Shown here in pieces: positions 24,795-32,140 of a stretch of DNA of 39,467 bases. Position 1 is the stretch's first letter, and the number at the start of each line of letters is the position of its first letter. Made by a program: the position numbers and the translations under genes. The notes beneath the pieces are model-generated. The model did no database searches and was not told the DNA's origin. It worked only from the letters and a program-made list of their open reading frames with translations. This DNA comes from Clostridiales bacterium UBA1316 (GTDB lineage Bacteria > Bacillota > Clostridia > Oscillospirales > Oscillospiraceae), in NCBI GenBank assembly GCA_002307055.1, contig DBTM01000003.1, positions 41,083 to 80,549 on the forward strand. Direction: 5' to 3'.

Positions 24795-26648
24795 TTATTT
24801 TTTATCGTCGTCGACAACCTCGTAATCCGCGTCATAATACTCGCCGCCGCCGGGGGCTTCACCGCCCGGAGCACCGCCGCCCGGAGCGCCTGTGCTGTCA
24901 CCGCCTGCGGCTTGCGGATTGGCATTATACAGTCTTTCGCTGACGTCATAAAAAGCTTTTTGAAGCTCTTCCGCCGCGGTTTTAATGGATTCGATATCGG
25001 TTCCGCTGAGAGCGGTTTTTACTTTGGTAATCGCATTCTCTATGGTTGATTTATCGGCGCCGTTAATTTTGTCGCCCGCGTCGGCCAGTGTCTTTTCGCT
25101 CTGGTATACGAGCTGATCGGCATGATTGCGCGAATCGACCTCATCCTTGCGCTTGGCGTCTTCCTTCGCGTTCGCTTCGGCTTCCTTGACGGCTTTGGCG
25201 ATATCCTCTTTGGATAGGTTTGTAGAAGAGGTGATGGTGACATGTTGTTCTTTTCCCGTACCCAGGTCTTTAGCGGAGACATTGACAATGCCGTTGGCAT
25301 CTATATCGAAGGTGACTTCAATCTGAGGGACGCCGCGGCGTGCCGGGGCGATACCATCGAGATGGAAACGGCCGAGTGTTTTGTTGTACTGAGCCATTTC
25401 GCGTTCGCCCTGCAGGACATTGACCTCAACTGAGGTCTGGCTGTCGGCGGCGGTGGAGAAGACCTGGCTTTTCTTAGTGGGGATCGTGGTGTTGCGCTCA
25501 ATGAGCTTCGTGAATACGCCGCCGAGCGTCTCAATGCCCAGCGAAAGCGGGGTGACATCCAAAAGCAGAATGCCTTCAACATCACCGCCGAGTACACCGC
25601 CTTGTATAGCGGCGCCGACGGCGACGCACTCGTCGGGGTTGATGCCTTTGAATGGATCTTTACCTGTGATTTTTTTAACGGCATCCTGTACGGCGGGAAT
25701 ACGAGTTGAGCCGCCAACGAGCAGGACCTTCGTCAGCTGAGAAGCGGACAAGCCAGAATCGCTGAGTGCCTGATTGACAGGCCCCATTGTCTTTTCCACA
25801 AGGTGCGCCGTCAGTTCGTTGAACTTCGCTCTTGTGAGCGCTATTTCCATATGCTTCGGACCGGAGGCATCGGCGGTGATATACGGCAGATTTATTGTTG
25901 CCGATGTGACGCCCGACAGGTCGACCTTCGCCTTTTCCGCAGCTTCACGGAGGCGCTGCATGGCTATTTTGTCTGAGGCCAGATCAATGCCCGTATCTTT
26001 CTTAAATTCGCCGAGCAGATATTTGACGACGCAATCGTCAAAGTCATCACCGCCGAGCCTGTTATTGCCCGCGGTTGCCTTGACTTCGATAACACCGTCG
26101 CCGATTTCCAGTATGGAGACGTCGAAGGTTCCGCCGCCGAGGTCATAGACCATAATAGTTTGCTCCTGCTCCTTGTCAAGGCCATATGCCAGAGCAGCTG
26201 CCGTCGGCTCGTTGATGATACGCTTGACATCCAGACCGGCGATTTTACCGGCGTCCTTCGTCGCCTGACGCTGCGCGTCTGTGAAGTAGGCCGGAACGGT
26301 GATAACAGCCTCCGTCACTTTTGTGCCCAGGTAGGCTTCCGCGTCGCCCTTGAGCTTGCCGAGGATCATCGCGGAAATTTCCTGAGGGGTGTACTGCTTA
26401 TTGTCGATGTTCACCTTAAAGCTGCTGCCCATTTCGCGCTTGATTGAAATGACGGTGCGGTCAGGATTTGTGATGGCCTGCCGTTTGGCAACCTGACCGA
26501 CCATGCGCTCGCCGTCTTTTGAAAACGCGACGACAGATGGTGTTGTGCGCGCGCCTTCCGCGTTTGGTATGACTATCGGCTCTCCGCCTTCAATAACGGA
26601 TACGCAGGAATTCGTCGTACCCAGATCTATACCGATTATTTTTCCCAT
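24795..26648 (-). CDS. dnaK: Chaperone protein DnaK (Hsp70)
   Basis: The 617-residue Hsp70 has the ATPase signatures IGIDLGTTNSCV, IMVYDLGGGTFDVSIL and VLLVGGSTRIPAV. The interdomain linker GILLLDVTPLSLGIET and the beta-sandwich and helical lid follow. The C-terminus is a Gly-rich tail ending in EYYDADYEVVDDDKK, typical of Firmicute DnaK. It refolds proteins with DnaJ and GrpE. AGGAGG lies 9 bases before the ATG. Encoded between grpE and dnaJ. Confidence 0.98.
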   Translation of the reverse strand: MGKIIGIDLGTTNSCVSVIEGGEPIVIPNAEGARTTPSVVAFSKDGERMVGQVAKRQAITNPDRTVISIKREMGSSFKVNIDNKQYTPQEISAMILGKLKGDAEAYLGTKVTEAVITVPAYFTDAQRQATKDAGKIAGLDVKRIINEPTAAALAYGLDKEQEQTIMVYDLGGGTFDVSILEIGDGVIEVKATAGNNRLGGDDFDDCVVKYLLGEFKKDTGIDLASDKIAMQRLREAAEKAKVDLSGVTSATINLPYITADASGPKHMEIALTRAKFNELTAHLVEKTMGPVNQALSDSGLSASQLTKVLLVGGSTRIPAVQDAVKKITGKDPFKGINPDECVAVGAAIQGGVLGGDVEGILLLDVTPLSLGIETLGGVFTKLIERNTTIPTKKSQVFSTAADSQTSVEVNVLQGEREMAQYNKTLGRFHLDGIAPARRGVPQIEVTFDIDANGIVNVSAKDLGTGKEQHVTITSSTNLSKEDIAKAVKEAEANAKEDAKRKDEVDSRNHADQLVYQSEKTLADAGDKINGADKSTIENAITKVKTALSGTDIESIKTAAEELQKAFYDVSERLYNANPQAAGGDSTGAPGGGAPGGEAPGGGEYYDADYEVVDDDKK

Positions 26649-26705
26649 GATAATTTTCCTCCTAAATATTTAAATGTAATTATTTTCTAATTAATTCCGC
26701 TGGTT

Positions 26706-27221
26706 TTAATTTGCGACTTTAACCATTGAGCATCGGACAACCTTGTCGCCGATCATGAAGCCTTTTTCGAATTCTTCGGTTATAATCGCCTCGCCCAAAG
26801 CCGGGTCCTCAACATGCATCACGGCATTATGACGATCGGGGTTGAACGGCTGACCGACTGCCGGTATCTCTGTCACGCCGCATTTCTGAAGGATATCCTT
26901 GAGCTGTGCCATTGTCATTTCGACACCCTTGTAAAAAGCTTCATCTGAGCATTCCTGAGACAGGGCTCTTGCCAGATTGTCATATACAGGCAGTAACCGA
27001 ACAATGGTATCCGATCGGATTTCGCTGTACATTGCCTCGCGTTCTTTAATGCTGCGTTTCCTGTAATTATCGTACTCGGCGGCGAGCCTCAGATATTTAT
27101 CCTTTTCTGCCTTAAGAGCCGCCTCAGCTTCATCTGTCGGTGAAACCTCCGGCGCTTCCTCGACAATTTCAGCTTCCAATGGTTTTTCCTGAGGGGTCTC
27201 ATCTTTTTTAGCTTTAGCCAT
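26706..27221 (-). CDS. grpE: Nucleotide exchange factor GrpE
   Basis: The 171-residue protein has an acidic N-terminal tail, a long coiled-coil helix (AALKAEKDKYLRLAAEYDNYRKR) and the C-terminal beta domain with FNPDRHNAVMHVEDP and KGFMIGDKVVRCSMVKVAN, the GrpE signature. It releases ADP from DnaK. AAGGAG lies 8 bases before the ATG. Second in the heat-shock operon, 35 bases after hrcA. Confidence 0.97.
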   Translation of the reverse strand: MAKAKKDETPQEKPLEAEIVEEAPEVSPTDEAEAALKAEKDKYLRLAAEYDNYRKRSIKEREAMYSEIRSDTIVRLLPVYDNLARALSQECSDEAFYKGVEMTMAQLKDILQKCGVTEIPAVGQPFNPDRHNAVMHVEDPALGEAIITEEFEKGFMIGDKVVRCSMVKVAN

Positions 27222-27256
27222 CGTATCAACTCCTTACTTTTGTATGCCCGCAAATC

Positions 27257-28390
27257 TTATGGGGGGTTCTTTTCGTTTGAATTTTCACTGGAGGCCGGGT
27301 TGCCGCTGGACGCCGGATTGTCGCCGGACGCCGGATTAACGCCGTTTAAAAAGTTCGGCGGTTTGTCGCTTCCGGACAGCAGCCAGCTTAGCCCGCGGGC
27401 TATATAGGAAAGCCGCGCCGCGACTTTTGAGTAGTCCATACGCGTCGGGCCCACGACGCCGATGAGGCCCTGCATGTCATCACCCGCGTCATAACGCGCG
27501 ACGATGACGCTTGAGTCCCGCAGTTCGTCAGCCAGGTTTTCGGGGCCAATAGTAATTTTCATCCCGCCGCTGCCCTCGGGCACCGGGAGCCGAACAAGCT
27601 CGCTTTCATCAGAAAGATAACGGAGCAAACGCTGCGCCTTGTCGATATCCCTATATTCCGGGTATTCAAACAGACTTGATGCTCCCGTAATGTGCGTTTC
27701 TCTTGATTTTGTTTCATACAGGAGCTCTATAGCAAATCCCGCGATAACAGCGGTGATCCCGGCTGCGTCATTAATAGCCCGTTCGGTCGCGGAAATAAGC
27801 TGCGGTGTGATCTTTTCTTCGGTAATATTCGTAAAACTGGCATTAAATAATGTGGACAGCTTAACAAGCATTCCCTGCTCGACGGAAATAGGCAGATGAA
27901 CCAGCTTATTTTTTACTGTTTTATTGCTCAGCATCGCGACAGTAATAAAAGTGTTTGTATCGACGTAAATAATATCAAAGCGGGATATCGTGACGCTGTT
28001 GTTTGATGCGGTAAGAGCATAAGCCGGATAGCTCGTCAGCTGCGAGGTGAGACGTCCGACGTCGGATATTATCTTGTCAAGCTGTTGAACACGGCATTTG
28101 AGTGCGTGGTTGATTGCTTCTGTTTCCTCAAGTGACAGCTTGTGCTGCTGCATGAGCTCGTTGACATAAATACGGTATCCCTGCGGGGTCGGTATCCGGC
28201 CGGCTGAGGTATGCGGTTGCTCAAGTAGCCCCATCGATTCAAGCTCAGCCATTTCATTCCTGATTGTGGCAGGCGATACAGTCAGTCCGATATCATGAGC
28301 GATTGTCTTGGACCCGACAGGCTCGGCTGTTTCGACGTACTCGTCGATGACAGCACGCAATATTTTCTTTTTGCGTTCGCCGAGGTCCAT
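27257..28390 (-). CDS. hrcA: Heat-inducible transcription repressor HrcA
   Basis: The 377-residue protein has the N-terminal winged helix (LGERKKKILRAVIDEYVET, SPATIRNEMAELESMGLL, HTSAGRIPT), the GAF-like middle, and the C-terminal IGVVGPTRMDYSKV segment. HrcA binds CIRCE and represses the operon until GroEL is titrated. It is about 30 residues longer than usual because of a tail with three NPASxx repeats. The ATG at 28390 fits the family N-terminus; AAGGG lies about 12 bases upstream. Longer readings would run into the CIRCE element. Confidence 0.96.
   Translation of the reverse strand: MDLGERKKKILRAVIDEYVETAEPVGSKTIAHDIGLTVSPATIRNEMAELESMGLLEQPHTSAGRIPTPQGYRIYVNELMQQHKLSLEETEAINHALKCRVQQLDKIISDVGRLTSQLTSYPAYALTASNNSVTISRFDIIYVDTNTFITVAMLSNKTVKNKLVHLPISVEQGMLVKLSTLFNASFTNITEEKITPQLISATERAINDAAGITAVIAGFAIELLYETKSRETHITGASSLFEYPEYRDIDKAQRLLRYLSDESELVRLPVPEGSGGMKITIGPENLADELRDSSVIVARYDAGDDMQGLIGVVGPTRMDYSKVAARLSYIARGLSWLLSGSDKPPNFLNGVNPASGDNPASSGNPASSENSNEKNPP
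27284..27337 (-). repeat. Three 18-nt tandem units in the hrcA tail
   Basis: Three consecutive 18-base units encode NPASGD, NPASSG and NPASSE near the HrcA C-terminus. The units differ by a few bases. The tail lies beyond the conserved HrcA fold and is probably disordered. Confidence 0.8.
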
Positions 28391-28431
28391 ATTCAGACCA
28401 TTCCCTTCAAATCGCATGCTCAGGGGATATG

Positions 28432-28458
28432 TTAGCACTCTCACGCCCTGAGTGCTAA
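28432..28458. promoter_or_regulatory. CIRCE operator
   Basis: A perfect match to the consensus: TTAGCACTC at 28432-28440, 9-base spacer, GAGTGCTAA at 28450-28458. It lies just downstream of the hrcA promoter and about 40 bases before the hrcA start, so HrcA autoregulates the operon. A further left-half copy (TTAGCACT) at 28466-28473 overlaps the predicted -10. Confidence 0.98.
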
Positions 28459-28462
28459 CTAT

Positions 28463-28491
28463 AATTTAGCACTATGCTGTTTTGATGTCAA
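28463..28491 (-). promoter_or_regulatory. Sigma-A promoter of the heat-shock operon
   Basis: Minus-strand TTGACA (28486-28491), a 17-base spacer and TAAATT (28463-28468) lie immediately upstream of CIRCE. The -35 is perfect; the -10 matches at four of six positions. Confidence 0.7.
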
Positions 28492-28665
28492 GTACCTAGT
28501 TTAATGTTTATATTTTATTAATAATCCAGATGCTTATTATGAACACTCGAGGTCAAATGTATTGTTACTTTTGTAAATTATTGTTGTTGCAATTGTTTTC
28601 GTATTAAAGTATCCTTGATGCACGAAACGGGAAGTGTCCTGATTCGTTTGAAAGCAGGTGAATTA

Positions 28666-29328
28666 TTGAAAAAATTCTTCATATATATGCTGCTTACCGT
28701 CGCCGGAATCGCTGTCGGCCTGTCGGCTGCTTTGGCCGCGTATTATTTTTCGGGCGGCAATATATTTGAAAATATACTGGGCAGCCGTACTAAAAATGTG
28801 ACAGCATCGATCAGTACCGACGCGACAAACGCGGAATTGACTGAATATGCCTTTAAAATACTTGGATATATAAAAACCGGTGATTATAACGCGTTGTCGC
28901 AGGTTGTCCACCCGGAATACGGCGTTGTTTTTTCGCCTTACGCGACAATTAATCTCGCATCGAACAAATGTTTCACCGCGGCACAGGTTTCAGGCTTTTC
29001 GAAAGATAAAAATCAATATGTCTGGGGGAAATACGACGGGAAAGGTGACCCGATCGAGTTAACACCGGCGGAATACTTTAAAAAGTTCGTTTTTGACAAG
29101 GATTACACACAGGCGTCCGAAATAGGCCTCAACACAATTGTCAAATCCGGCAACTCACTGGAGAATATCAAGGAAGTCTTCCCGGATGCGCGGTTTGTAG
29201 ATTTCTATATTCCTGGGACAGACCAGGACTCCGGCGGACTCGATTGGAGCAGTGTCAGACTCTGTTTTGAGGAGTATAAGGGACAATTGAAGCTGACCGT
29301 CATTCTGCACAGCGAGTGGACAGTATAA
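28666..29328 (+). CDS. Membrane-anchored extracytoplasmic protein of unknown function
   Basis: This 220-residue protein has an N-terminal membrane anchor (MKKFFIYMLLTVAGIAV..., residues about 3-28) followed by a soluble, probably external domain with VVHPEYGVVFSPYATIN and a C-terminal VRLCFEEYKGQLKLTVILHSEWTV strand pair. I do not recognise a named family, although short lipoprotein-like proteins of this kind are common in Clostridia. The TTG at 28666 is preferred because AGGTGA lies 5 bases upstream and the resulting N-terminus is a normal signal anchor; ATG at 28618 is an alternative. It is divergent from hrcA and followed by a terminator. Confidence 0.7.
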   Translation: MKKFFIYMLLTVAGIAVGLSAALAAYYFSGGNIFENILGSRTKNVTASISTDATNAELTEYAFKILGYIKTGDYNALSQVVHPEYGVVFSPYATINLASNKCFTAAQVSGFSKDKNQYVWGKYDGKGDPIELTPAEYFKKFVFDKDYTQASEIGLNTIVKSGNSLENIKEVFPDARFVDFYIPGTDQDSGGLDWSSVRLCFEEYKGQLKLTVILHSEWTV

Positions 29329-29347
29329 AATTTATACAATTAGTTAC

Positions 29348-29373
29348 AAAGCGTCGGCACTTGCCGGCGCTTT
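29348..29373 (+). terminator. Intrinsic terminator after the membrane-anchored protein gene
   Basis: AAAGCGTCGGCA pairs with TGCCGGCGCTTT (one G-T pair) around a minimal loop, about 20 bases after the stop, followed by a T-rich stretch (GGTATTATTTT). Confidence 0.8.
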
Positions 29374-29444
29374 GGTATTATTTTACACACTATTTATGTT
29401 TGAATTGAACATAATAAGGCTGTGATTGAACATGAACTCGGGTT

Positions 29445-29671
29445 TTGCGCCTTTCGGGCCTTCCGATTCAGAGCCCGGCGCAAGCTGGATAGTCCGGCGA
29501 AGCGGAAATTCCGTTATTTCCGGACGGTGCAATTCCCTGAGAAAAGAATGGATAATAGCGTGAAAATGCATTTTCACGCACAGAAAAAATCGATTTGTCT
29601 GCCATTGAGGCAGCCATTTTCAACGTAAACATCGATTTTTCCTGTCTATTTTTCCCGCCGCTTTGCGGCGG
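29445..29671 (+). other. Hairpin-rich leader region before the lipoprotein gene
   Basis: Five hairpins lie in a row: 29445-29483 (TTGCGCC/GGCGCAA with inner GGGC/GCCC); 29492-29525 (GTCCGG/CCGGAC, or CGGAAAT/ATTTCCG); a perfect 22-base palindrome 29558-29579; 29585-29640 (AAAAATCGAT/ATCGATTTTT enclosing CTGCC/GGCAG); and 29655-29671 (CCGCCGC/GCGGCGG). The last ends 3 bases before the AGGAGG of the lipoprotein. It is the only notable content of the 356-base gap 29329-29684 besides the terminator. No known riboswitch class was recognised. Confidence 0.6.
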
Positions 29672-29684
29672 AATAGGAGGTAAT

Positions 29685-29918
29685 ATGAAAAAAGCACTTG
29701 CAATTTTAACGGCGGCATTCATAACATTGGCATTGGCTGGCTGCAATATTGCTCCGAATGTGATGCCTTATGTCACAAACAGCACCTACGGCACACCATA
29801 TGGCAACAGGACTCCAACCTATAAGAACGGCGTTGTCGTCCCATCAAATACGCCGCTCGTAAAAAGCGGCGTCAATCCGGCAGACAAATATATACTCCCG
29901 GGCGCCGGGTCGCAATAG
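29685..29918 (+). CDS. Small lipoprotein of unknown function
   Basis: The 77-residue protein has a lipoprotein signal (MKKALAILTAAFITLALAGC, with lipobox LAGC and lipidated Cys20). The short mature part is rich in Asn, Pro, Thr, Tyr and Gly (TYGTPYGNRTPTY), with no recognisable domain. It should be anchored to the outer face of the membrane. AGGAGG lies 4 bases before the ATG; a longer reading from 29595 crosses the upstream hairpin and has no signal. A terminator follows. The gene looks like a single transcription unit with an unusually structured upstream region. Confidence 0.8.
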   Translation: MKKALAILTAAFITLALAGCNIAPNVMPYVTNSTYGTPYGNRTPTYKNGVVVPSNTPLVKSGVNPADKYILPGAGSQ

Positions 29919-29943
29919 AATCAAATATTATCGAATAGCAGTA

Positions 29944-29979
29944 AAACAGATACCGGTCCAATTTGACAGGTATCTGTTT
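29944..29979 (+). terminator. Intrinsic terminator after the lipoprotein gene
   Basis: AAACAGATACC (29944-29954) pairs perfectly with GGTATCTGTTT (29969-29979), followed by GTTTAT. Confidence 0.85.
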
Positions 29980-30136
29980 GTTTATATCCATCGTGATAAT
30001 CACCGGATTAACCGTTCAAAAGCTTTGGTGAAGCCAATGCAAAGAGAAACTTTCAACATACTTTTGTTTTGCGCAGATGATAACGAAATCAGGTAAACCT
30101 AGCATAAGCTATTAGTTAAGTAGACGGCTTTAATCT

Positions 30137-30850
30137 CTACTTTATGTGCAGGAGTTTTTCTGTTCGTTTATATAATGGGTAAGTGATCACTGAGACCACA
30201 ATACCTTTTATGAGGTTGAATGGTACGACAGCGTACATTACAAGTGTCGATACACTTGTAATATTTGAGTTTATTGTTGTTCCCATTTTGACAATTTGGT
30301 CCAGCGGCATTCCGAACAACACCGCAAAAGTTGGCAGTAGATATACAGCGTTGAAAAAGCTACCGAATATTGTCATAACCAAAATGCCGGATGCCAGACT
30401 AATCCACGCACCTTTTTTAGTCTTGATTTTATGGTATATGATTGAGGCGGGTAAAACGAAAGAGCAACCGATGACGAAATTGGCAAAATCCCCGACGAAA
30501 GCTGTCGTCGTGCCTTTGATGACAAGCTTTAAAATAATTTTGATGAACTCGCAGATGACTCCGCCAACGGGACCAAGAGCGAATGTGCAAATTAAAACGG
30601 GAATTTCGCTCAGATCAATCTTGTAAAATTCCGGCACGAAGAAAAGCGGGATTTCAATGAGCATCAAGATTGCTGCGACAGCCGAGAACATACCGATATA
30701 TGCAATGTACTTCGGCCTGTTTTTGTATCTTTCGCATTTTAAAAAATAGCGCTCGGTGACCCATGCAAGAGCAAACAGACCCACGAAAATTGCTAGGCAT
30801 ATACCTAAAAAGCTGAGGTTATCCAATGCGGATTTAAAGAGTTTGGACAT
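30137..30850 (-). CDS. ribU: Riboflavin ECF transporter S component RibU
   Basis: The 237-residue integral membrane protein has about six helices. It carries the RibU-type motif FYKIDLSEIPVLICTFALGP, then GVICEFIKIILKLVIKGTT and FANFVIG, which line the riboflavin site in RibU homologues. It is the substrate-binding subunit of an energy-coupling-factor importer; the ATPase/T module is encoded elsewhere. The FMN riboswitch immediately upstream settles the substrate. The ATG at 30850 has GGAGG 7 bases upstream; longer readings overlap the regulatory hairpin. Confidence 0.95.
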   Translation of the reverse strand: MSKLFKSALDNLSFLGICLAIFVGLFALAWVTERYFLKCERYKNRPKYIAYIGMFSAVAAILMLIEIPLFFVPEFYKIDLSEIPVLICTFALGPVGGVICEFIKIILKLVIKGTTTAFVGDFANFVIGCSFVLPASIIYHKIKTKKGAWISLASGILVMTIFGSFFNAVYLLPTFAVLFGMPLDQIVKMGTTINSNITSVSTLVMYAVVPFNLIKGIVVSVITYPLYKRTEKLLHIK

Positions 30851-30875
30851 AAAAAAACCTCCGATAAATATTAAA

Positions 30876-30901
30876 CACCCGAAAGACATGTCTCTCGGGT
30901 G
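30876..30901 (-). terminator. Expression-platform hairpin of the FMN riboswitch
   Basis: On the minus strand CACCCGA pairs with TCGGGTG, with an inner AGACA/TGTCT pair. It is followed by a U/A-rich run (TTTAATATTT) and then the ribU ribosome site. Most likely it is the terminator switched by FMN. Confidence 0.7.
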
Positions 30902-30942
30902 ACAAAAAAAGCTAAACAATAAAATGTTTAAATGTTCAACTT

Positions 30943-31076
30943 ATCTTCTTCCATCCAGACTTTAACTGTCGGTATTGGAGTTGCACCAATTCTGCATAAG
31001 GCTTCATGCGTTAGCGTGAAGACTTTGCTCGCGGACTTTACCGCCGATCGGGAATTACACCCTGCCCTGAAGACAT
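30943..31076 (-). ncRNA. FMN riboswitch (RFN element)
   Basis: Minus-strand sequence from 31076 to 30943 contains the conserved RFN core: GGGCAGGGTGTAATTCCCG, then ATCGGCGGTAAAGTCCGCGAGC and, at the 3' side, GTCTGGATGGAAGAAGAT. P1 is closed by CTTC/GAAG-type pairing at the two ends. It senses FMN and shuts off ribU when flavin is plentiful. Confidence 0.97.
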
Positions 31077-31097
31077 CATATTCAAATGTTCTTAATA

Positions 31098-31125
31098 ATT
31101 ATAACAGGTTACAAAAATATTGCAA
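31098..31125 (-). promoter_or_regulatory. Sigma-A promoter of the FMN riboswitch-ribU transcript
   Basis: Minus-strand TTGCAA (31120-31125) and a perfect TATAAT (31098-31103) with a 16-base spacer lie just upstream of the riboswitch 5' end. Confidence 0.7.
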
Positions 31126-31209
31126 CTGAAAATTTTGACAAATGCAAAAAATAATATTAGAATGCGTATATGAGAAAAAGTGATAATTATGAGAAGGCTT
31201 GGTAGCAGT

Positions 31210-31719
31210 ATGAAAACGGTAATAAACCGCGGCATTACATGTTGTTTTTCAGGCTACCGGCCTGAAAAGCTCCCTTGGGGTCAGAATGAAAATGATAACC
31301 GCTGTGTGGCGCTTAAGGAAAAGCTCAACGATATCATTTCTGCTGTCTACACCTCAGGTATCCGGCATTATATCTGCGGCATGGCGCTTGGCTGTGATAC
31401 GTACTTTTTTGAGGCGGTTTTGCAGTTTAAGGAAGACCATGCCGATGTGACGCTTGAGGCGGCATTGCCGTGCGAAGATCAGGCTGCCAGATGGAATGAG
31501 CAGCAGAGGAACAGGTATTTTCAGCTTATTCAGCAATGTGATACAGAGACATATGTCAGCAGGAAATATACACCGGACTGTATGATGCGCCGGAATATCT
31601 ATATGGTGGACCATTCAACGGTACTCATTGCCGTTTATGACGGACGTTTCGGCGGCACAATGCATACGGTGGGATATGCCGAGACGAACGGGCTTGAAAT
31701 TATACAAATAAAGCCTTAA
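31210..31719 (+). CDS. SLOG-superfamily protein (YpsA/DUF1273-like)
   Basis: This 169-residue protein has the YpsA/DUF1273 signature: CCFSGYRPEKLPWG at the N-terminus, ICGMALGCDTYFFEAVL, and LIAVYDGRFGGTMHTV near the C-terminus. The glycine-rich and acidic pockets resemble the SLOG (SMF/DprA/LOG) nucleotide-binding fold. Family members are thought to bind nucleotides or ADP-ribose-like ligands; B. subtilis YpsA affects cell division. Starts at 31180 (GTG) and 31189 (ATG) are also possible; the ATG at 31210 gives the shortest conserved form. A terminator follows. Confidence 0.85.
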   Translation: MKTVINRGITCCFSGYRPEKLPWGQNENDNRCVALKEKLNDIISAVYTSGIRHYICGMALGCDTYFFEAVLQFKEDHADVTLEAALPCEDQAARWNEQQRNRYFQLIQQCDTETYVSRKYTPDCMMRRNIYMVDHSTVLIAVYDGRFGGTMHTVGYAETNGLEIIQIKP

Positions 31720-31727
31720 GCAATCAA

Positions 31728-31763
31728 ATGAGTCCGGTGCCCCGTCGGGAGCGCCGGACTCAT
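31728..31763 (+). terminator. Intrinsic terminator after the SLOG gene
   Basis: ATGAGTCCGG (31728-31737) pairs with CCGGACTCAT (31754-31763), with additional G+C pairing in the loop, followed by CGGTTTAT. Confidence 0.75.
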
Positions 31764-31785
31764 CGGTTTATGTCGGATTTTTGGC

Positions 31786-31815
31786 GAATAAGGACAAATT
31801 GACGCAGAATACATT
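31786..31815 (+). promoter_or_regulatory. Possible sigma-E-type promoter before the sigK fragment
   Basis: GAATA (31786-31790) and AATACATT (31808-31815) resemble the sigma-E -35 (ATA) and -10 (CATACANT) elements with a somewhat long spacer. sigK genes are normally transcribed by sigma-E with SpoIIID, so the position is right, but the match is loose. Confidence 0.3.
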
Positions 31816-31844
31816 ATACAAAAATCCTTATTGGTGGTGTGTAT

Positions 31845-32048
31845 ATGCTTTCTGCCACATTTGCTATTTTCTTGATGAGTCCGTTTTTGATGCTGCGAAT
31901 GTCTGAGGGCGCGGGCTCCTTTCCGAAGCCGCTCTCGGCTGCCGATGAGCAGAAATACATAGAACTCTTTATTCACGGCGATATGGAAGCCAGAAATATA
32001 CTTATTGAGCGTAATTTGCGGCTTGTCGCGCATATTATTAATAACTGA
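31845..32048 (+). CDS. sigK: N-terminal fragment of sporulation sigma factor SigK (interrupted gene)
   Basis: The 67 residues match the N-terminus of pro-sigma-K. A hydrophobic pro-sequence (MLSATFAIFLMSPFLMLRM) is followed by FPKPLSAADEQKYIELFIHGD and ARNILIERNLRLVAHII, the start of region 2.1. A full SigK is about 230 residues and continues with the DLISIGTIGLIKA core. Here a TGA follows NN at once, and none of the rest is found in any frame downstream. Sigma-K drives late mother-cell genes; in B. subtilis, C. difficile and other spore-formers sigK is split by an excisable element. This could be the 5' half of such a split gene, or a pseudogene. GGTGG lies 5 bases before the ATG. Confidence 0.85.
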   Translation: MLSATFAIFLMSPFLMLRMSEGAGSFPKPLSAADEQKYIELFIHGDMEARNILIERNLRLVAHIINN

Positions 32049-32065
32049 TGAAGCAAAAGGAAAGA

Positions 32066-32138
32066 TTCTCTGGAAATCCAGTGGACAAGCCCACTTCAGG
32101 GATCATTGCAGAGAAGTGTTATACCACTGGGATGTGGT
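32066..32138. other. Structured stretch immediately after the sigK break
   Basis: TTCTCTG (32066-32072) pairs with CAGAGAA (32109-32115). Nested inside are ATCC/GGAT (32076-32079 with 32100-32103) and AGTGG/CCACT (32080-32084 with 32091-32095). A separate ACCAC/GTGGT hairpin follows (32123-32127 with 32134-32138). The nesting looks like a folded RNA or the end of a mobile element. I could not assign it to a known class. Confidence 0.5.
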
Positions 32139-32140
32139 GA

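Noticed and set aside
29422..29628. 68-codon frame before the lipoprotein
   Set aside because: It runs through the hairpin cluster, has no ribosome site and no plausible protein features.
30932..31129. 65-codon plus-strand frame
   Set aside because: It lies across the FMN riboswitch and ribU promoter on the opposite strand; the RNA explains the sequence.
31716..32033. 105-codon minus-strand frame opposite sigK
   Set aside because: It is antisense to the recognisable sigma-K N-terminus and has no domain.
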